DNA from: Candidatus Zhuqueibacterota bacterium
Lineage (GTDB): Bacteria; Zhuqueibacterota; Zhuqueibacteria; Oceanimicrobiales; Oceanimicrobiaceae
DNA length: 64,000 nt
Direction: 5' to 3'
NCBI GenBank assembly: GCA_029261995.1
Contig: JAJDAF010000067.1
Span: forward strand, 1-64,000
Shown: positions 1 to 8,774 of the stretch, piece after piece
How positions within the stretch are numbered: the first letter of the stretch is position 1
Layout: every line of letters starts with the position of its first letter
Notes under the pieces: model-generated
Told to the model about the DNA's origin: nothing
The model's database searches: none
What the model saw: only the letters and a program-made list of their open reading frames with translations
Translations under genes and position numbers: made by a program

Positions 1-28
1 AATTTGTATTGAAACAATCATGAGTTCC

Positions 29-88
29 GCATTTTTTCGCCCTCACCCTTCCAGTTTTGAGTGAGAAGGGATTCGGGCGAAAAAATGC
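29..88. terminator. Long hairpin upstream of the first gene
   Basis: Two 14-base arms, GCATTTTTTCGCCC and GGGCGAAAAAATGC, are perfect inverted copies. Inside them CCCTT and AAGGG can extend the stem. The T6 and A6 tracts lie within the arms, so the structure could act as a terminator in either direction, for example for a gene left of the window. No T run follows the stem on the plus strand. Its position, 56 bases before a start codon, also allows a role in the leader of the downstream gene. Confidence 0.55.
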
Positions 89-144
89 CACTAAAAATTA
101 AGAAATTTGAGTAGAATCAAAACTTTTTATCATAGGAGAAACTC

Positions 145-3100
145 ATGAAGAGATTTTTCTATCCGACCGTTTGTGTGCTGACGGCGTTGACCTTCGCAAA
201 TACGGCGCGCGCTCAAAAGCCGGAGTCCGTGACCGGCATGCCCATGCGCTCCACGCGTGCTTCGGTAAGTCAGGATATGACCAACCGCACTCTGATAAAC
301 GTGGGGCAGGTAGCCATGTGGATTCACTCCGATGGTCTTTCCGCAAGAACGCCGTCGGGCAACAGTGGCATGTTTTTTCCTCGCGGCAACAGTCCTGCAA
401 CTGCCGTTATGTTTCAAGACCAGTTGGTCTGGGGAGGGCAGGTCATGGACGGTACCGAGCCTCTGATTCGTGTCGGCGGCGGACAGTATGCCGTCGGCCA
501 CGTGCCTGGCAGAATTCTCTCACCGGGTGTGGCCGAAGATCGAACCGATCCAAATGTTAACCGCGTTTGGCGCATCCGTCGGAACTTCCACAATGCACAG
601 CTCACTTTGGATGCGGCGGAATTCAACGACATTCTGCCTAACCAGGTAACCCAGGCTCAAATCGATCAAGTGCGCGACATTTATCGGCAGGATTGGCTTG
701 ACTGGCCGGCCGACAAAGGCGCCCCATTTTACGACGCGGACGGCGATGGCAGCTACAATCCCGTCCTGAACTCGGATGGCTCGCCCAGACTGGCGCCACG
801 GGGCGATGAATCCTTCGACCCGACGCGACACGCGGATGAGCCAGGCCTCGCTGACGCCGACCAAGTAGTCTGGCTGGTCACAAATGATCTTGAGCCCGGC
901 ACGCTGGCCAACTTTTCAGGCTCTCCGTCAATTGGCTTGGAGCAACAGATTACGCTGTGGGCCTTCGCACGCGCCGACGAGATTGGGCAGGTCATCTTCA
1001 AACGCTACCGACTCATCTATAAAGGAGACGTTAACACGCCTCCCACCGCTACCGTCGATAGCATGCATTTTGCGCAGTGGTCGGACCCGGATGTCGGAGC
1101 ATCTGGTGATGACCTGGCGGGCTGTGACGTTGGCCTTGATCTCGGGTTTGCTTACAATTCAAGTTCTTCGGACCCAGTTTACTCTGCTGTAGGCTTGCCG
1201 CCACCGGCCGTAGGCTTCGATTTTCTCGCCGGCCCAGCCGTGCCAGACGCGGGTGGGCGAGGCGTGTTTGACCTAAAAGAAAGACAGGGAATTCGCAACC
1301 TGCCAATGACGAGTTTTGCCGTCTTTCGTCCTGGAGATTCGACCTCCGATCCGGGTCTGGGCACCTACGAGACCACCCGCCAATGGTGGAACCTTTTGCA
1401 CGGATATCTTCCGCGCCCCACGGCTCCGCGTAGACCGTTTATCGATCCCGCGACCGGGATCCCGACAAAATTTATGCTGAGCGGCGACCCGATTCTCAAT
1501 ACCGGATGGGTTGACATGGGTACCGGGGACCGAAGAATGGTGCTGTCAACCGGCCCGGCGACCCTGGCGTTTGGTGACACTCAGGATGTGGTGGTTGCTT
1601 CGATCGCCGCCATCGGCACAGACCGGCTTTCCAGCGTGTCGCTGCTCAAATTTGTAGACCGTCTTGCACAGGAAGAATTCGACAATCTCACTCAAGGCCA
1701 GCGGCAGCCGCCAGAGCTTTCCTTGCGGGCAACCGGCCTTGACGGCAAAGTGGTGCTCGAATGGACGGACATCCGGACAACCGTTGACAACAGTCGCGGC
1801 GAGGCGTTCGAAGGCTACAACATCTACCAGGGCGAATCGCCAAACGGTCCCTGGCAAAGAGTGATTACCTTTGATGAAGTCAACAATGTCGAAGTCATTT
1901 TCGACGAGGTATTCGATCCTGTGACCGGCACGGTCATCAATATGCCGGTGCAGTTTGGCAGAGATTCCGGAATTCAGCACTTTGTCGAGATCGCCGAGGA
2001 TGTGCTCGAAAGTGCTGGACTCGTCAACGGCAGAGAGTACTACTTCGGCGTATCTGCCTACGTTTACCGGGCCGACGCCGAACCCAACGCGCTTGAGAGC
2101 GCGATCAGCGCTGTGGCCGTAACGCCAGCGGGGCCAGTCATCGGGACGGACTATTCCGATGTTGCCGCTGACACCCTGGCAGAACATGTCTCCGGCGACA
2201 GCGACGGTACGGTCCGTGTGACTGTGATCGACCCATCACAGGTGACGGGGCATGACTACCAGATATCTTTTTCCAAAGATGACAACACCGACGAGATTCT
2301 CTGGTCATTGGTTGACCTGGACCTCGGACACATCCTACTTGAGGATCAGTCTCAGATTGAGGATTCTCTGGACATTTCCGGCAGCGTTGCAGACGGGATG
2401 CTGGTGCAGGTCCTTGGCCCGCCGCCTGGTTTCAAGAGTTTCGCGGCTGTTGCCAATGCGGCCGGCCTGCTCGACCCACCGGAAGGCGGTGCGGCTGATT
2501 TCCAGGGGTTCCCATCGTCGAGACCGACTGAGCGCCAGCAGGTGGGCTCTGGAATTTGGTTCTTCAATGTTGGTGGCGGCGCTAACGATGGTTCCTTTGC
2601 CACCTTCCTGAGCCGGTCACTGCGTAACGATAACTTCAGTCGCGCCATTCCATTTGACTGGGAAATGCGCTTTACTTCCCGCGGTAGCTGGGCACTGCGC
2701 TGGTTCAATGATAGTTATCTGGTCAAGGTGCCTTTCGAGCTGTGGAACGTTGGTTCCAACACTCTGGACGACCCGAGTGATGATTATCGATGCATTCCAT
2801 ATTTTCTCGGTAGTGCTGGTCTCGGCTATGCCGGAACAGATCCTCTGGGCCTGACCTATCAATTGGATCCAGTCGACCATGGTACATCTGGTGGGACCAA
2901 CGATCCTTTTACGCCATGGATTTACTGGATTATTCCGAATGAGAACCTGGAGGGCGCGCCTGGTGAGGGTGGCTACAACACCTACATCAGCCAAATTGAC
3001 ACTACAATTGTAGGCGCCGATGCCAATATCGGTTTCAACGGCGGTCACGAAGCCTTTGCCAGGACGGTCCTTGTTTCCTGGAATGGAGACGATGTCAGTG

Positions 3101-4113
3101 ATGGCGAAGTCGCAGCCGGAACGCAGATGTTCCCCGAGGAAGGTACGATCTTCCGGGTCATCACGACCAAGCCAAATCGCGAAGATGACATCTTCCGCTT
3201 CAGCACCGAAGCCTTCATGATGTTCAACATCACCAAAGGCGACATCAACGACGATGGTTCTGTGGACGTTGCGGATGTCGTGTTGTTGATTGATTTCATT
3301 CTGCAAACGGTGGCGCCAACGGGCGAGCAGCAATATGCCGCTGATTTCAACGATGACCTCGGTGTGAACGTCGCCGACGTGGTGGCCATTGTAAATCACA
3401 TTCTGGGAATTTCGAGCGATGCGTCTGAGCCGCTGACAACCGCCGAAGTCGGCGTGAACTTGAGTGAACAGGCATTGGTCGAGAATGGCATTGTTTCAGT
3501 TCCGCTGCTGCTTGCAAGTCAGGCGCCGGTGCACGGGCTGCAAGTTGAGCTTGAGTACGACAGCAGCCGACTGAAACCCGTAGAAGCCTCGGCCGAGGTC
3601 GGTGTGTACCAACACGCTCACGATGGCAAGGTGACCTACGTTTTCAACAGCTTCGACAATATACCGCTTGCGTTGTCCACGGCTCCGGTTTTCCGCTTCG
3701 AGTTGATTGATGCGGGAGAGAAATCTGACGAAATGAAGATTTCTCTTGCTGAGGTGGTCAGTGCCGACGAAAGAGGTGATTTGCAGAAAACCGCCATCGG
3801 AAATTCAGTTTCTTCGACCCGGTTCGTGCCGAAACAATTTGCGCTTCACCAGAATTTCCCGAATCCATTCAATCCCGAAACCACTTTGCGGTTTGATTTG
3901 CCAAATGGCGGCAAAGTCGATATTGAGATCTACAATGTGCTGGGACAACGGGTTCGCCGTTTGCTGTCGGCGCAGGATTTTGAGGCAGGGCAGCACAGCC
4001 TCAAATGGCATGGTCGTGACGACAGTGGTCACCAACTCGCTTCGGGTGTTTACGTGGTGCGACTGAGGTCTGCCGGTTTTGTGAAGAGCAGGAAACTCAT
4101 GCTCCTGAAATAA
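145..4113 (+). CDS. Secreted protein with dockerin-like, cohesin-like and C-terminal sorting domains
   Basis: A 1322-residue exported protein. Residues 1-23 form a signal peptide ending in ARA. A long N-terminal region of the type seen in large FCB surface proteins (function unknown) is followed near 525-680 by a fibronectin-III-like stretch. Residues about 1032-1090 hold two calcium-loop repeats of dockerin type I (GDINDDGSVDVADVV and DFNDDLGVNVADVV). About 1100-1215 resemble a cohesin fold (VHGLQVELEYDSSRL). The last 85 residues, starting near QNFPNPFNPE, are a type IX secretion/FlgD-like sorting domain ending in SRKLMLLK. The start ATG has an upstream AGGAG. The next gene, 41 bases on, encodes a cohesin-like partner with the same sorting tail. 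Expected location is the cell surface or medium; no enzymatic motif was recognised. Confidence 0.9.
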   Translation: MKRFFYPTVCVLTALTFANTARAQKPESVTGMPMRSTRASVSQDMTNRTLINVGQVAMWIHSDGLSARTPSGNSGMFFPRGNSPATAVMFQDQLVWGGQVMDGTEPLIRVGGGQYAVGHVPGRILSPGVAEDRTDPNVNRVWRIRRNFHNAQLTLDAAEFNDILPNQVTQAQIDQVRDIYRQDWLDWPADKGAPFYDADGDGSYNPVLNSDGSPRLAPRGDESFDPTRHADEPGLADADQVVWLVTNDLEPGTLANFSGSPSIGLEQQITLWAFARADEIGQVIFKRYRLIYKGDVNTPPTATVDSMHFAQWSDPDVGASGDDLAGCDVGLDLGFAYNSSSSDPVYSAVGLPPPAVGFDFLAGPAVPDAGGRGVFDLKERQGIRNLPMTSFAVFRPGDSTSDPGLGTYETTRQWWNLLHGYLPRPTAPRRPFIDPATGIPTKFMLSGDPILNTGWVDMGTGDRRMVLSTGPATLAFGDTQDVVVASIAAIGTDRLSSVSLLKFVDRLAQEEFDNLTQGQRQPPELSLRATGLDGKVVLEWTDIRTTVDNSRGEAFEGYNIYQGESPNGPWQRVITFDEVNNVEVIFDEVFDPVTGTVINMPVQFGRDSGIQHFVEIAEDVLESAGLVNGREYYFGVSAYVYRADAEPNALESAISAVAVTPAGPVIGTDYSDVAADTLAEHVSGDSDGTVRVTVIDPSQVTGHDYQISFSKDDNTDEILWSLVDLDLGHILLEDQSQIEDSLDISGSVADGMLVQVLGPPPGFKSFAAVANAAGLLDPPEGGAADFQGFPSSRPTERQQVGSGIWFFNVGGGANDGSFATFLSRSLRNDNFSRAIPFDWEMRFTSRGSWALRWFNDSYLVKVPFELWNVGSNTLDDPSDDYRCIPYFLGSAGLGYAGTDPLGLTYQLDPVDHGTSGGTNDPFTPWIYWIIPNENLEGAPGEGGYNTYISQIDTTIVGADANIGFNGGHEAFARTVLVSWNGDDVSDGEVAAGTQMFPEEGTIFRVITTKPNREDDIFRFSTEAFMMFNITKGDINDDGSVDVADVVLLIDFILQTVAPTGEQQYAADFNDDLGVNVADVVAIVNHILGISSDASEPLTTAEVGVNLSEQALVENGIVSVPLLLASQAPVHGLQVELEYDSSRLKPVEASAEVGVYQHAHDGKVTYVFNSFDNIPLALSTAPVFRFELIDAGEKSDEMKISLAEVVSADERGDLQKTAIGNSVSSTRFVPKQFALHQNFPNPFNPETTLRFDLPNGGKVDIEIYNVLGQRVRRLLSAQDFEAGQHSLKWHGRDDSGHQLASGVYVVRLRSAGFVKSRKLMLLK

Positions 4114-4154
4114 CTCAATGCCAGAATTCACACTGAAACAAGGAGCAGACAATC

Positions 4155-5354
4155 GTGAAACGTCACATATTTCTGTTCGGCTTGCTGACCACTTTGCTCG
4201 CCGGCACCACCGTTGCACAGGTTGATTTTTTGATGGTCCGGGATGGCTTTGGCAATCCCGGCGAGGCCATCACCACACCCATAGAGATTGTGCTTGCGAA
4301 CAGCAACGATTTGCGCGGGATACAATTCGAACTGGAATATGATCCGGCGCTTCTTACCGTCAACTCAATTTCCGGGGTTAACCGTCTGTCGGCAATGGAG
4401 GTGCGCTCCAATGAGGCTGCGCCCGGCCGCCTGGCAGTCTTGGTTGCTGATCTGGGTGGTGCTGAGATTGTCTCGGGTTCAGAACCCGTGCTGGTGGTGA
4501 ATGGTTCGATTGCATCTGGAGTTGAGGCGCAGGCGGTGGCAATCGGGGTGCGCAATATTGCGGTTTCCAATACAGATGGTCAGGCTTTGGTCACTGCCGG
4601 CGGGGACGGCTTTGCCTTTGTTTCCGGCGCCAACTTTCTGCGTGTGAACAACGGTCACCAGAAGTCGGCTGGAGATACGGTTTCTGTTGACTTGTACAAT
4701 CCCGTCGAACTCGGTGGGCTGCAAATGACACTGCGCTATCCCGCCGACTTGTTGCTGCTTCACTCCGTGGAGAAAACTACCCGCAGCGCAGACTTCGATC
4801 TCAATGCAAATCTGTTCACCGCTGGAGAGTTGGTTGTGACCCTCACCAGCACTCAAGCTGACTCGATTAAGCCCGGAGCCGGGCCGCTTCTGCGCTTTGT
4901 GGTCGATACACTTGAGACCAGCGGCATGGTTGCCTCGGGCACGCACGCCATTTCTGTGGACCATGTCGTGCTTTCAGGTACAAACGGCGAGGCGACTGGG
5001 CACACGGCCTTTGGCGGTGCGTTCTTTCTGAATCGACCAATGCTGCCGGTCTCTGTTGCTGATGCCACGATCCCTGAACGGTTCGTGCTGAGTCAGAATT
5101 ATCCGAACCCATTCAACCCGGAAACTCAGATTGATTTTGACATGCCAAGCGCGGCGCCGGTTACGATTTCCATCTATAATCTGCTTGGCCGCAAGGTCCG
5201 CACCCTTCTGGATGAATTTCGAGATATTGGCCAATACTCTGTTTCATGGGATGGCAGGTCGGGTGCAGGCGAGCAAGTGGGGAGTGGCGTTTATCTGATT
5301 GAAATGCGGGCTGGTGAGTTTGTGTCGGTACGTAGGGCGTCGCTGGTGAGGTAG
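4155..5354 (+). CDS. Secreted protein with two cohesin-like modules and sorting domain
   Basis: A 399-residue exported protein starting with GTG behind a good AGGAG site. It has an N-terminal signal peptide ending near TTVAQ, then two related beta-sandwich segments at about 30-155 and 160-290. Both carry the cohesin-type pattern of a G-x-Q-hydrophobic strand followed by Y-D/P-x-x-L-L (GIQFELEYDPALL and GLQMTLRYPADLL). Residues about 310-399 are the QNYPNPFNPE-type C-terminal sorting domain. It follows a gene encoding a dockerin-like module by 41 bases, so the pair is probably co-transcribed. Cohesin folds often bind dockerins, which makes an interaction plausible but unproven. It could instead be a general surface adhesin. 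Confidence 0.88.
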   Translation: MKRHIFLFGLLTTLLAGTTVAQVDFLMVRDGFGNPGEAITTPIEIVLANSNDLRGIQFELEYDPALLTVNSISGVNRLSAMEVRSNEAAPGRLAVLVADLGGAEIVSGSEPVLVVNGSIASGVEAQAVAIGVRNIAVSNTDGQALVTAGGDGFAFVSGANFLRVNNGHQKSAGDTVSVDLYNPVELGGLQMTLRYPADLLLLHSVEKTTRSADFDLNANLFTAGELVVTLTSTQADSIKPGAGPLLRFVVDTLETSGMVASGTHAISVDHVVLSGTNGEATGHTAFGGAFFLNRPMLPVSVADATIPERFVLSQNYPNPFNPETQIDFDMPSAAPVTISIYNLLGRKVRTLLDEFRDIGQYSVSWDGRSGAGEQVGSGVYLIEMRAGEFVSVRRASLVR

Positions 5355-5472
5355 AAGAGTATTTTCCGGATTAGCTTTCCACTTGAAATTCAAAAGCCAA
5401 AATCCGTGTAATCTGTGGTTCACCTTTCTGGTACAGGTTCTTAATCCCGAGGTCTTTCGGGGCTTCTCCGGG

Positions 5473-7395
5473 TCAGGTGGTAACCTTTGACCGCCAGTTG
5501 AACCCGATGACTCCTACAACCGCCGCGGCAGACGCAATTTGTCCGGCGAGAAAACTATCGAAAGTGGTCAGCAACAGGAGCAGAGCGGCGACAAGCAGGA
5601 GCGCTCGCTGCCACATGCGCAGCGTATGAAACATGTGGCCGATGACACTTCCGGCCAGGGCCACAATTGCGAGGAGGGTCGTGGTGATACTTGCGGTGAC
5701 GAGCCACATGTTTAGCGTGCCTTGGCTGCTTAGCAACAGCAGTTCCGGTTTCAGAACAAAAGCAAACGGCAGGGTGAAGCCCACCAGGGCAAAACGGAAG
5801 GCTGCAAAGCCGGACTGCATAATGCCAGATCCGGCGATGGCCGCGGCCGTGTAGGCCGCCAGCGCCACCGGTGGTGTCACCATCGACATCATTCCGAAGT
5901 AGAAAATAAACAGATGCGCGGCGAGCGGCACAATACCGAGGTCTCCCAGCACCGGCCCGATTAGCGTTGCCATCAAAAGATAGCAGACCGCGGACGGCAA
6001 TCCCATTCCCAGAATGATGGTTGAAATCATGATCAGAATCAGCGCCAAAATCATGTTGTTTTGCGCCAACGGCAGAATAGCGCCCGGCAACTTGGCGCCG
6101 ATGCCGGTCAGAGTCACCACCCCGATAATCAGGCCGACACATGAGGCTGCCGCGATTAAAGAGACGCCTCCCCTGGCGGCATTGGCCATGGCTGCGACCA
6201 CGCCCCTGGCGTTAACACGCGTGCGTTCACTGAACGCGCTGACCGCCAGAATCAAAACCAGACTGACGCTCACCGCGCGGAAGGGCGTGTAGCCAGCCAC
6301 CAGTAGAATGATCAAAGCCGCAAATGCGCTCAGAAAGACCAAGCCCTGAACCGCCGGCGGCTGTTCCACTTTGTCCTCCGCGACCGGCGCGCCACCGGCA
6401 CTAAGACGACTGGCCTGGAAATGCACAATCAGAAGCAGCGACGTGTAGTAAAGCAAGGCCGGAATCAGGGCGGACTTGATGATCTGCACGTAGGTGACCG
6501 CCGGCTCGATAAGCTCGAGCATCATGTAGGCACCCGCCCCCATGATCGGCGGTACCAGGGCGCCGCCAGAACTGGCCGCCGCCTCTACACCAGCGGCAAC
6601 CTCAGATCGGAAGCCCGAGCTTTTCATCATTGGGATCGTGAAAGTGCCCGTGGTTGCGGTGTTGGCAACCGCACTTCCCGACAATGAGCCCATTAGTCCA
6701 CTGCTGACCACCGCCACCTTGGCCGGACCGCCGGGGCTTTTCCTAAACAAATTGCGCGCGAAGTCGATCACGAAACCCGTGGCGCCCGTCTTCTCCAGCA
6801 GCGTGCCGAACAGCACAAATAGAAACACATAAGTGAACATCACTTTCAGGGCGATGCCGAACACGCCCTGACTGTGCAGAAAAGTCTGGCTGACGATGCG
6901 TTGCCACGGGTAGCCACGGTGTGGAAAAAGCCAATCGGGCATGGCCTGGCCGTAAGCCGCATAGAGCAGAAAGACGCCAGCCAGCAGCGGCAGCGTCCAG
7001 CCGATTATTCTGCGCGTGGCTTCCAGGACGAGCAGGACTCCGGCGAGACCCACCCAGTGGTCCAGAGCGGTTTCCAGACCGGCGCGGCTACCGAGCGCTT
7101 GCCCACCGGGCCAGAAGGCGGAGAACATGGGCTCCGTCTGCACAATCACGTAGCCGAAGCAGCCGATGGCGGCCATGATGAAAACAGCGTCGCCGCTGCG
7201 CGCCAGCGCGTGACCCCGAAGTTTGGGGTGCACCGGTGTGCTCAGGAAAACCAGGACTAAGCCGACCAGCGCAAAAAAAGCGAGCTGCGATTGCGGCGTA
7301 AGATTCGGGTAGTTGACTTCAGCCAGAATAAAAAGACTCAAGACGACCGCGAGGATCGTGTAAACCGCATTGCCAGCGCGCTCGAATGACGTCAT
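5473..7395 (-). CDS. TRAP transporter fused 4TM/12TM permease (DctQM type)
   Basis: A 640-residue polytopic membrane protein. The first four or so helices correspond to the small DctQ-type subunit and the remainder to the large DctM subunit, as in the fused permeases that work with TAXI-type binding proteins. The conserved GSAVANTATTGTFTIPMMK segment, the GLPSAVCYLL loop and a second GSG loop are typical of the family. The complex imports organic anions using an ion gradient; the substrate cannot be told from sequence. Its ATG overlaps the TGA of the binding-protein gene (ATGA), indicating translational coupling. The C-terminus adds several hydrophobic helices. It converges with the preceding plus-strand gene. 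Confidence 0.93.
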   Translation of the reverse strand: MTSFERAGNAVYTILAVVLSLFILAEVNYPNLTPQSQLAFFALVGLVLVFLSTPVHPKLRGHALARSGDAVFIMAAIGCFGYVIVQTEPMFSAFWPGGQALGSRAGLETALDHWVGLAGVLLVLEATRRIIGWTLPLLAGVFLLYAAYGQAMPDWLFPHRGYPWQRIVSQTFLHSQGVFGIALKVMFTYVFLFVLFGTLLEKTGATGFVIDFARNLFRKSPGGPAKVAVVSSGLMGSLSGSAVANTATTGTFTIPMMKSSGFRSEVAAGVEAAASSGGALVPPIMGAGAYMMLELIEPAVTYVQIIKSALIPALLYYTSLLLIVHFQASRLSAGGAPVAEDKVEQPPAVQGLVFLSAFAALIILLVAGYTPFRAVSVSLVLILAVSAFSERTRVNARGVVAAMANAARGGVSLIAAASCVGLIIGVVTLTGIGAKLPGAILPLAQNNMILALILIMISTIILGMGLPSAVCYLLMATLIGPVLGDLGIVPLAAHLFIFYFGMMSMVTPPVALAAYTAAAIAGSGIMQSGFAAFRFALVGFTLPFAFVLKPELLLLSSQGTLNMWLVTASITTTLLAIVALAGSVIGHMFHTLRMWQRALLLVAALLLLLTTFDSFLAGQIASAAAVVGVIGFNWRSKVTT

Positions 7396-8399
7396 TCGGT
7401 GGGCGCCGGACTGTCCGCTTTTGGCCAGATGCCGATCTCCCGAAAATAGCGAATTGCTCCAGGGTGAAACGGCGTGCCGGTGTCCTTGGTGACGTTTTTC
7501 GGGTTGATGGCGCGTCCGGCAGGGTGGACCTTCACGACTTCGTCCCGGTGTTCGTAGAGCAGTTTGGTGAACTGATAAACGGTCTCATCATCCTGGCTGG
7601 CGGAGGTGATGAAGTGCATGGCGCCGACATTCATGCCAGCGAAAGACTCGCTTTGTCCGCGGTAGGTCTCGGCTTTGATGGTTGCCGCATTGAAAAACGG
7701 GTATTCAGCAAATAGAGCTGTTTTTGCCGATTCATCAAATGGAACGAAGCGGATATCCTGCGAAGCGCAGGCCTGGGTGATTGATGCAGTCGGAACACCG
7801 CCGCCAAGAAAAGCCGCCGCCGCGGAGCCATCCGCGAGCATATCGACAGCGCCTGCCTGCGTGTTGTTCAACGGGGTGAAGTCATCGTAGCTGACGCCAT
7901 GGGCCTTGAGAATGGGCTCGATGAAGAATTTGAATCCCGCGCCAGCCGGGCCAACCACAACGCGTTTGCCTTTAAGGTCTGCTATGGATTTGACGCCGGA
8001 AGATTTTGGCGTGATAAACATTGCGACATTCGGAGCCATGGTCATGACGGTTCTGATGTTGTACTCTTTCTCCCAGGCGCCTTCGCCTCGAACCGCAAAA
8101 TAGGAGATCGCAGCGTTCGCCATTGCAAACTCAAGCTCGCTTTGCTGCAGCCTGCGGATGTTCTCCTGCGTGCCTTTGGTAGCTTCCGATGAAACTTGCC
8201 ACGACAATTCACCGACGTTGTTGCTCACGGCCTGCGCGATAGCGCCGCCAATCACGAAGAAAGTGCCTCCGGGCGGCGCCGTGCCGACGCTCAGGAATTT
8301 GCGGTCAGACGAGGTTTGGTTCGACCCGCAAGCCGCGAAAAGACCGAGAGCCAGGACGGCCAACAAAGGCCTGCGGATATGCTTGAAAAAGATTTCCAT
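7392..8399 (-). CDS. TAXI family TRAP transporter solute-binding lipoprotein
   Basis: A 335-residue periplasmic substrate-binding protein. The N-terminus has a lipobox (LFAAC, Cys24), so it is probably anchored to a membrane. The family signature SVGTAPPGGTFFVIGGAIAQ lies just after, followed by KGKRVVVGPAGAGFKF and a DMLADGSAAAAFLGGG segment typical of TAXI (TRAP-associated extracytoplasmic immunogenic) proteins. It is the first gene of a two-gene unit with the fused permease and overlaps it by four bases. The ATG has a strong GGAGGAAAG site. A near-perfect 20-base palindrome sits between the likely promoter and this start, so the unit may be under a dedicated repressor. Ligands known for the family include glutamate and other small organic acids; none can be assigned here. 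Confidence 0.93.
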   Translation of the reverse strand: MEIFFKHIRRPLLAVLALGLFAACGSNQTSSDRKFLSVGTAPPGGTFFVIGGAIAQAVSNNVGELSWQVSSEATKGTQENIRRLQQSELEFAMANAAISYFAVRGEGAWEKEYNIRTVMTMAPNVAMFITPKSSGVKSIADLKGKRVVVGPAGAGFKFFIEPILKAHGVSYDDFTPLNNTQAGAVDMLADGSAAAAFLGGGVPTASITQACASQDIRFVPFDESAKTALFAEYPFFNAATIKAETYRGQSESFAGMNVGAMHFITSASQDDETVYQFTKLLYEHRDEVVKVHPAGRAINPKNVTKDTGTPFHPGAIRYFREIGIWPKADSPAPTE

Positions 8400-8424
8400 C
8401 TAAGACTTTCCTCCCTATGATTGT

Positions 8425-8444
8425 ACTGTTACAAATGTAATAGT
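8425..8444. promoter_or_regulatory. Palindromic operator candidate before the TRAP-TAXI operon
   Basis: ACTGTTACAAATGTAATAGT contains 9-base arms that match at 8 of 9 positions around a central AA. It ends 26 bases upstream of the start of the binding-protein gene. Size and symmetry fit a dimeric HTH regulator. No regulator gene is adjacent. Confidence 0.45.
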
Positions 8445-8774
8445 GCTTTGACACAAATAAGTGGGGTTACGTCTCTGTTAGAGAAAGGTTCAGACTTTGT
8501 TGGCCATGTGCGGTCTTGGTGGCTTCAAATATTCCAACGCATCTGGCTCAGCTACGCATCAGGGTGCCAACCCGGGCCAAATCTAAACATGCCGCTGATG
8601 AATGTCAAGCCTGACTTCTCGCGTTCACTTTCCTGAAGTAGCCAGGGCCCGCGGGATAGCCAGTGCTCGAGCTTCCCGCGTTCACCGTGATTGAGCAAAA
8701 AGATGCTTGTCTCGTTCATGCAATTTGCTATCTTTGTACTCTTTTTTGCTGACGTCTAAGAAAGGTTGCGCGCT
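8445..8774. other. Intergenic region between divergent TRAP and recQ genes
   Basis: About 330 bases with no convincing gene. An open plus-strand frame of about 70 codons starts just inside the operator region but has no family resemblance and no good ribosome site. The region should hold the promoters of both divergent transcripts. I could not pick a clear -35/-10 pair. Confidence 0.5.

Noticed and set aside
2617-3399. A 260-codon minus-strand open frame
   Set aside because: It is a complementary-strand shadow of the first secreted protein, whose dockerin and sorting motifs fix the coding strand.
5397-5424. AATCCGTGTAATCTGTGGTT as a repeat or regulatory site
   Set aside because: It resembles a widespread intergenic phrase, but only one copy was seen in this window, so no claim is made.
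8421-8636. A 71-codon plus-strand frame upstream of recQ
   Set aside because: No ribosome site, no family, and it lies over the likely promoter and operator of the divergent TRAP operon.
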